A DNA stretch of 7,856 nucleotides from positions 52,028 through 59,883 of the forward strand of contig DHYP01000034.1 of NCBI GenBank assembly GCA_002414145.1, written 5' to 3'. A program made the translations under genes and the position numbers. The DNA comes from Methylophilaceae bacterium UBA5127 (lineage in GTDB: Bacteria; Pseudomonadota; Gammaproteobacteria; Burkholderiales; Methylophilaceae). Below the pieces are notes generated by a model. That model was not told the origin of the DNA. It did not search any database and saw only the letters and a list, made by a program, of their open reading frames with translations. Below are positions 3,994 through 7,856 of this stretch, in pieces (the stretch's first letter is position 1; every line of letters starts with the position of its first letter).

Positions 3994-6900
3994 TATTTGC
4001 CCTCCATTGTCTCGTAAAGAAACATCGGAAAGCATTGTGAATCCCCGATCAAGTGCAGGTCGGGCAGGGTGTTGGTCATCAGCACTGAAAAGCCCTTGGT
4101 CGCCCCCACCGAGAGGCAAATCACTAGATTCTCTTCCTGAGCTTCGGTCAGCTTGGGTATAATTGTGCTGTGCTGTGCTGTGCTGTGCTGTGCTGTGCTG
4201 TCTATTTGATTGCCTGCTTCATAAATATATTCAGGAAATCCCTGCCCACCTGAATGCTGCATATTCAAATCAGGTATTGCATCTGTTACCAATGCCGAAA
4301 ACTCTTTACCACTGTTTCCTGAACCGCTCAAATAAATAACCTGATTCTTAGCCTCTGCATTTGGGAAAATGCGGGGTATTTGATTAACATAAGCATTTAA
4401 ATTCGGGTTGAAATAAACGATTTGTTTGCTAAACGGCCTATACATGCTTGATACAATTGACAGCTCTCGAAAGTTGAATAACTTCCCCTTGCCCAAATCA
4501 GCTTTAAGACTTCGATTCCAGCTTATCTTAGTTGTGTCTGTGTTTATAAACTCATCTATTGATGGCTGTTCATCTTTCGTTTTATTTGCACAAAACAACT
4601 GATAACGTCTAACTTCAGAGTTATAGAAATCAATCATCCTATTTACATTTGTTGTTAGTTCGCTCTTGGAGGAGTTATAGCACCAAGCATCACGATTAGT
4701 CTCTAGCCCTCTTGAATAATTCTCAAAAACCGTCACTGCATCTTTATCTTTCTTATCTCCCAAACTGATAAATTCAGCAAAGCTATCATCACGCTGACCC
4801 ACCCAATCACCATGCTTGTCAGGACTAATCGGTTGCCAGCCATTAGCTTCAGCAACTCCATTAATGCTCTTAAACGCCACAATTTTTGCAAGCTTATCTT
4901 CACGGCTTAAATAATCACCAATATCATGCATTACTATTTTTCCATGCTCGGAAGCATTAGGATTTTTCACCAGAATGCTAATGGCGATTGGGGCACGGCT
5001 GCCACTGCCAAAAATCTTACCGCCTTCTTGCCGTGATAACTCGCCAGATGTACGCTGATTACCACGTAAATGGAAAATATAAATGCTTCTAAATTCCTCA
5101 GCTAGGCATTGTCGTAAACCATCGGCAGTATTAGCATCTACAAAGCCTGCATTGCTCACGTAACCAATCACACCGCTATTACCAATGCGGTTACTTGCCC
5201 AGCGGATAGCGCGTATGTAGCTATCGTATAAAGCGTTTTTATTCACCGCCTTTGATTTGGCAGCATAAGTGCTGCGTATGCTTTCATCTAACAATGGATA
5301 AGCAATGTTGGCGTTATTGTCATTGGCACTGGTTTGCCCTGCTGAATAGGGTGGGTTGCCAATAATCACACGAATATCGAGCGCCTTTTGCTTTTTACGG
5401 CGGCTGCTATTGGCCTCTAGCATGTTGCTAACTAAATCTTCTTTTTCGTGCAGTTGGAAGGTGTCAGTTAAGCAAATGCCATCAAACGGCACGTAATCAC
5501 CGCCCATGATGTCGTGATACACCGCCTCGATATTGATAGCGGCAATGTAATAGGCCAGCAACACTATTTCATTGGCGTGAATTTCATGCTGGTACTTATG
5601 GGCAAGTTGCTCTTTGCTGATTAAGCCGCTTTGCAATAGCCGTGTGATGAAAGTGCCAGTGCCTGTGAAGGGGTCAATGATATGCACGTTATCACTGCCT
5701 AGCGTTTGCCCAAATTCACTTTGCAGGGCATCGTTGACGCTATGGATAATAAAATCCACCACCTCAACTGGCGTATAAACAATGCCTAGTCGATCGGTTA
5801 TGTCCTTAAATGCGCCTTTAAAAAATTTCTCATATAGTTCTTTAATAATTGTTTGTTTTGCGGCTACGTTATCAATGCCCTGCGCACGCATTTTGACGCT
5901 CTCATAGAACTTTTGCAGGCTCTCAGATTCTTTTTCTAAATTTTGCTCTTGCAACACATCTAACACGCCTTGCATGGCAAGTGATACGGGGTTGTGATTA
6001 GTAAAACTATAACCCTCAAACAAAGCATCAAATACTGGTTTGGTGATAATGTGTTGTGCCAGCATTTCAATGGCCTCAGTCTCGGTAATACTTTCATTCA
6101 AGTCATCACGCAATTCAGCCACAAACTCAGTAAAGGCTTTGTATTCTTTACTGTCTTTATTGGCTAATAAGGCTGTAATGCGCGTGATGTGGGTTTGGGC
6201 AATTCGGGCAATATCATTTGCCCAGTTTTCCCAATAATCGCGCTTACCGCATTTTTGTACGATTTTTGCATAAATGGCTTTTTGAAATTCATCGAACACA
6301 AAGCTACTTTGGCTAGACTTGGGTTTATCACCCTTTCCATCGAATGATTCATTATCGCCACCACCCGCCCCAATGCCTATACCTTCTTTTTTGCTTTCTT
6401 GCTTCTCAGGCAAGGTATTGCTGACAGCAATAATTTCAATATGATCTTTAACATCCACCCCTAAATCCATCTTATTGATGGTGGCATCAAAGCGGTCATC
6501 ATGTGAGCGTAAAGCATTAAGTATTTGCCAAACCACTTTATATTTTTCGTTATCGTTTAAGGCATCTTCAGGCGCTACACCAGCAGGTACTCCAATGGGC
6601 AATATCACATAGCCCATGTTCTTACCCTCAGCACGGCGCATCACGCGACCTACCGATTGCACCACATCAATTTGCGATTTACGCGGGTGCAAAAATAAAA
6701 TGGCATCTAAGGCGGGTACATCCACGCCCTCGGATAAACAACGGGCATTGCTTAATATGCGGCAGGTGTTTTCAGGGGCATCTTCTTTCAGCCAGCTTAA
6801 CAAGCTGTTACGGGCGGTGGCATTGTAAGTGCCATCTACATGGTCAACCTCGCAAGTAATGGCGGTTTGCCCTTCGGCCAATGGTTGATTTTTGAGATAT

Positions 6901-7856
6901 TCGCTAACAACGGCTGCAAACTCAGCTTTGATATTTTTTGAGCTTTTAATATCACGGCAAAATGCCACCGCGCGTTTCATCGGGTGCGGGTCGGCTATCA
7001 CCTCACCCCTTACATCAATCTTGCTTAATGCTCGATAGCAACCAATAATTTTTGTAGCATCATCTAGCACTAGCTCGCTATTGCTGTCTTTTAAGCGCTG
7101 CTGAATACCTGTGCTGATAATTGTTTCATCAACCGCCAATACCAACACTTTGTAATCGGTGAGCAAGCCTTTTTGCACGGAATAAGAAAAGCTAAGTTCA
7201 AACAGGGTTTCACCATACAACGCTGGGTTATCCATTGATGCGAGGGTGGCATCGACTTCTTTGGCTTTAGATTTAATGGCATCCCCAAAAATGCGCGGGG
7301 TTGCTGTCATGTAAATGCGCTTATTGCCTGCAATAAAGGCTTGGTCATGGATTTTGACAAAGTTAGATTCATCTTCACCCGCCAGCGTTGCCCCTGTGGT
7401 GCGGTGCGCTTCATCACAAATGATTAAATCAAAGGCGGGTAAGCCATGCAGCTTTTGTGCATCAGAAATCACTTGTATGGATTGATAGGTGGAGAATATC
7501 ACCGTCATTTCACCATCATGCGGGTGCGCTATTTTTGCAGCGAGTATTTTTGCATTGGTAGTGGCGGGATAGGCTAGATCGTGTATGTTGATGTCTGCTA
7601 GATCATCACCATTTTTGCGCTTGCCTACCTGGTTATCTGAACACACAGAAAATGAGCGTAGGGGTGTACTGGTTTCAATCGTCCATTCGGTAATGGTTTG
7701 CGACATTAGCGATAAAGAAGGTACTAAGAACAGAACCTGCTTGCCACTGCCTGCCAAGGTCTCAGCAATTTTAAGTCCTGTGAAAGTTTTGCCCGTGCCA
7801 CAAGCCATTATGAGCTTGCCACGATCTGCCTCACTCAAACCTTTTTTAACGGCCTC
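3993..7856 (-). CDS. Type ISP-like restriction-modification protein: helicase + N6-adenine methyltransferase + target recognition (5' end outside window)
   Basis: The open frame enters from the right edge (EAVKKG precedes residue 1), so the N-terminus, where the family carries an Mrr-like nuclease domain, is not visible. Residues count from 7838. SF2 helicase: Walker A ACGTGKT (12-18), DEAH (142-145), TAT (178-180), SEGVDVP (369-375), QSVGRVMRR (394-402). A Gly/Ser-rich linker lies at ~485-512. Methyltransferase: motif I DPFTGTGTF (722-730) and NPPY (828-831), as in gamma-class N6-adenine enzymes. The LRGNQRTSG...GGKIFG block (924-944) is typical of these fused enzymes; a target-recognition region follows (~1000-1276). 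Family members (LlaGI-like) translocate on DNA, methylate, and cleave unmodified DNA. Two similar modules (~1164-1207 and 1236-1276) flank a CAGCA repeat. The product ends ETMEGK, without the usual C-terminal domain, which follows as a coupled ORF. All helicase and methylation motifs seen are intact. Confidence 0.92.
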   Translation of the reverse strand, partial: EAVKKGLSEADRGKLIMACGTGKTFTGLKIAETLAGSGKQVLFLVPSLSLMSQTITEWTIETSTPLRSFSVCSDNQVGKRKNGDDLADINIHDLAYPATTNAKILAAKIAHPHDGEMTVIFSTYQSIQVISDAQKLHGLPAFDLIICDEAHRTTGATLAGEDESNFVKIHDQAFIAGNKRIYMTATPRIFGDAIKSKAKEVDATLASMDNPALYGETLFELSFSYSVQKGLLTDYKVLVLAVDETIISTGIQQRLKDSNSELVLDDATKIIGCYRALSKIDVRGEVIADPHPMKRAVAFCRDIKSSKNIKAEFAAVVSEYLKNQPLAEGQTAITCEVDHVDGTYNATARNSLLSWLKEDAPENTCRILSNARCLSEGVDVPALDAILFLHPRKSQIDVVQSVGRVMRRAEGKNMGYVILPIGVPAGVAPEDALNDNEKYKVVWQILNALRSHDDRFDATINKMDLGVDVKDHIEIIAVSNTLPEKQESKKEGIGIGAGGGDNESFDGKGDKPKSSQSSFVFDEFQKAIYAKIVQKCGKRDYWENWANDIARIAQTHITRITALLANKDSKEYKAFTEFVAELRDDLNESITETEAIEMLAQHIITKPVFDALFEGYSFTNHNPVSLAMQGVLDVLQEQNLEKESESLQKFYESVKMRAQGIDNVAAKQTIIKELYEKFFKGAFKDITDRLGIVYTPVEVVDFIIHSVNDALQSEFGQTLGSDNVHIIDPFTGTGTFITRLLQSGLISKEQLAHKYQHEIHANEIVLLAYYIAAINIEAVYHDIMGGDYVPFDGICLTDTFQLHEKEDLVSNMLEANSSRRKKQKALDIRVIIGNPPYSAGQTSANDNNANIAYPLLDESIRSTYAAKSKAVNKNALYDSYIRAIRWASNRIGNSGVIGYVSNAGFVDANTADGLRQCLAEEFRSIYIFHLRGNQRTSGELSRQEGGKIFGSGSRAPIAISILVKNPNASEHGKIVMHDIGDYLSREDKLAKIVAFKSINGVAEANGWQPISPDKHGDWVGQRDDSFAEFISLGDKKDKDAVTVFENYSRGLETNRDAWCYNSSKSELTTNVNRMIDFYNSEVRRYQLFCANKTKDEQPSIDEFINTDTTKISWNRSLKADLGKGKLFNFRELSIVSSMYRPFSKQIVYFNPNLNAYVNQIPRIFPNAEAKNQVIYLSGSGNSGKEFSALVTDAIPDLNMQHSGGQGFPEYIYEAGNQIDSTAQHSTAQHSTIIPKLTEAQEENLVICLSVGATKGFSVLMTNTLPDLHLIGDSQCFPMFLYETMEGK
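4001..4005 (-). promoter_or_regulatory. Shine-Dalgarno at the restriction-modification ORF junction
   Basis: The minus strand reads GGAGG, followed by 7 nt and then ATG 3993, whose A is the last base of the upstream TAA stop. The optimal spacing and TAATG overlap fit termination-reinitiation, so the C-terminal domain is likely made as a separate chain in the present repeat state. Confidence 0.65.
4011..4349 (-). repeat. Two similar protein modules flanking the CAGCA repeat
   Basis: Module 1 (4218-4349, residues 1164-1207) runs from KNQVIYLSGSG through FSALVTDAIPDL to FPEYIYE. Module 2 (4011-4133, residues 1236-1276) runs from ENLVICLSVGA through FSVLMTNTLPDL to FPMFLYE. They align along their whole length with gaps of a few residues and share N, VI, LS, G, FS, L, T, PDL, Q, FP and YE. 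The DNA has diverged, so this is not a recent copy. In the family, one such module normally precedes the C-terminal domain; two in a row suggests a tandem duplication or a joined target-recognition variant. Confidence 0.65.
4164..4201 (-). repeat. Pentanucleotide tandem repeat (CAGCA)7 inside the restriction-modification gene
   Basis: Seven perfect TGCTG units (plus strand; CAGCA on the coding strand) fill 4166-4200, with partial units extending the run to 38 nt. It encodes the STAQHSTAQHST stretch at residues ~1214-1225. Five is not a multiple of three, so slippage changes frame. By hand translation, seven units leads to the stop at 3993; six or nine units leads without a stop into the C-terminal-domain frame, ending at 3286; eight or five units leads to TGA at 4150-4148, six codons after the repeat. 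Such repeats in restriction-modification genes are a known cause of phase variation in other families; that this one varies is inference. Confidence 0.9.

Noticed and set aside
3993..4005. Programmed -1 frameshift joining the two restriction-modification ORFs
   Set aside because: No slippery heptamer of the X XXY YYZ type at the junction; termination-reinitiation explains the sequence better.
3286..4119. TTG at 4119 as start of the C-terminal-domain ORF (277 aa)
   Set aside because: The first 42 residues overlap well-conserved module 2 in another frame and look unlike the family. ATG 3993 has GGAGG and a TAATG junction. The extra open frame matters only for the predicted fused state.
3929..6828. 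Plus-strand and minor minus-strand ORFs of 60-80 codons inside the restriction-modification genes
   Set aside because: They overlap clearly conserved coding sequence, lack family features and ribosome sites; shadows of the real frames.
3993..7838. TTG at 7838 as the true start of the large restriction-modification gene
   Set aside because: The frame is open to the window edge and the residues before it (EAVKKG) fit the sequence preceding the helicase Walker A in this family; the real start is outside the window.

Overview
The window reads as one end of a bacterial genomic island or integrative element that carries a restriction-modification (defence) gene. Moderate-to-low GC, Shine-Dalgarno sequences, and a chain of small island genes I associate with Betaproteobacteria suggest that class, perhaps a Methylophilales-like host. 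The taxonomic guess is from memory of these families and is low confidence. Every gene I accept lies on the minus strand, so transcription runs from high to low coordinates.

Layout in transcription order. (1) 7856-3993: the body of a very large type ISP-like restriction-modification protein (SF2 helicase, then an N6-adenine methyltransferase, then a target-recognition region). Its N-terminus lies beyond the window. (2) 3993-3286: the conserved C-terminal domain of the same enzyme, here in a separate reading frame that starts at a TAATG stop/start junction behind a strong SD. (3) 3269-2652: a 205-aa conserved protein of unknown function, 16 bases downstream and probably in the same operon. (4) 2651-2453: a 199-base regulatory gap with several inverted repeats and a DnaA-box-like site. 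(5) 2452-860: four tightly overlapping small genes: an AlpA-family regulator, a winged-helix replication-initiator-like protein, a 199-aa island protein and a 69-aa island protein. Overlaps are 11, 11 and 80 nt. (6) 859-483: an AT-rich stretch with at most a gene remnant, probably near the island edge. (7) 482-1: the start of a multi-span membrane protein that looks like the sensor part of a signalling enzyme, probably host chromosome.

The most interesting observation is a run of seven perfect CAGCA units (coding strand) inside the restriction-modification gene at 4164-4201. The unit is not a multiple of three, so slippage would change frame. Reading the three frames by hand gives three predicted products. 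With seven units, as here, the protein ends at 3993 and the C-terminal domain is a separate coupled ORF. With one unit fewer (or two more), the upstream frame runs without a stop into the C-terminal domain, giving a continuous fused enzyme. With one unit more (or two fewer), translation stops six codons after the repeat. The repeat lies exactly between two similar ~41-44-residue modules at the end of the target-recognition region. This looks like a phase-variable switch that changes enzyme architecture rather than a simple on/off switch.

The second interesting signal is a set of four 13-bp palindromes (ACCGNTAATCGGT, plus strand) inside the 3' part of the replication-initiator-like gene. They recur every 33, 33 and 45 bp, and three of them use identical codons for Pro-Ile-Asn-Gly. 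They may be iterons or operators embedded in a coding sequence.
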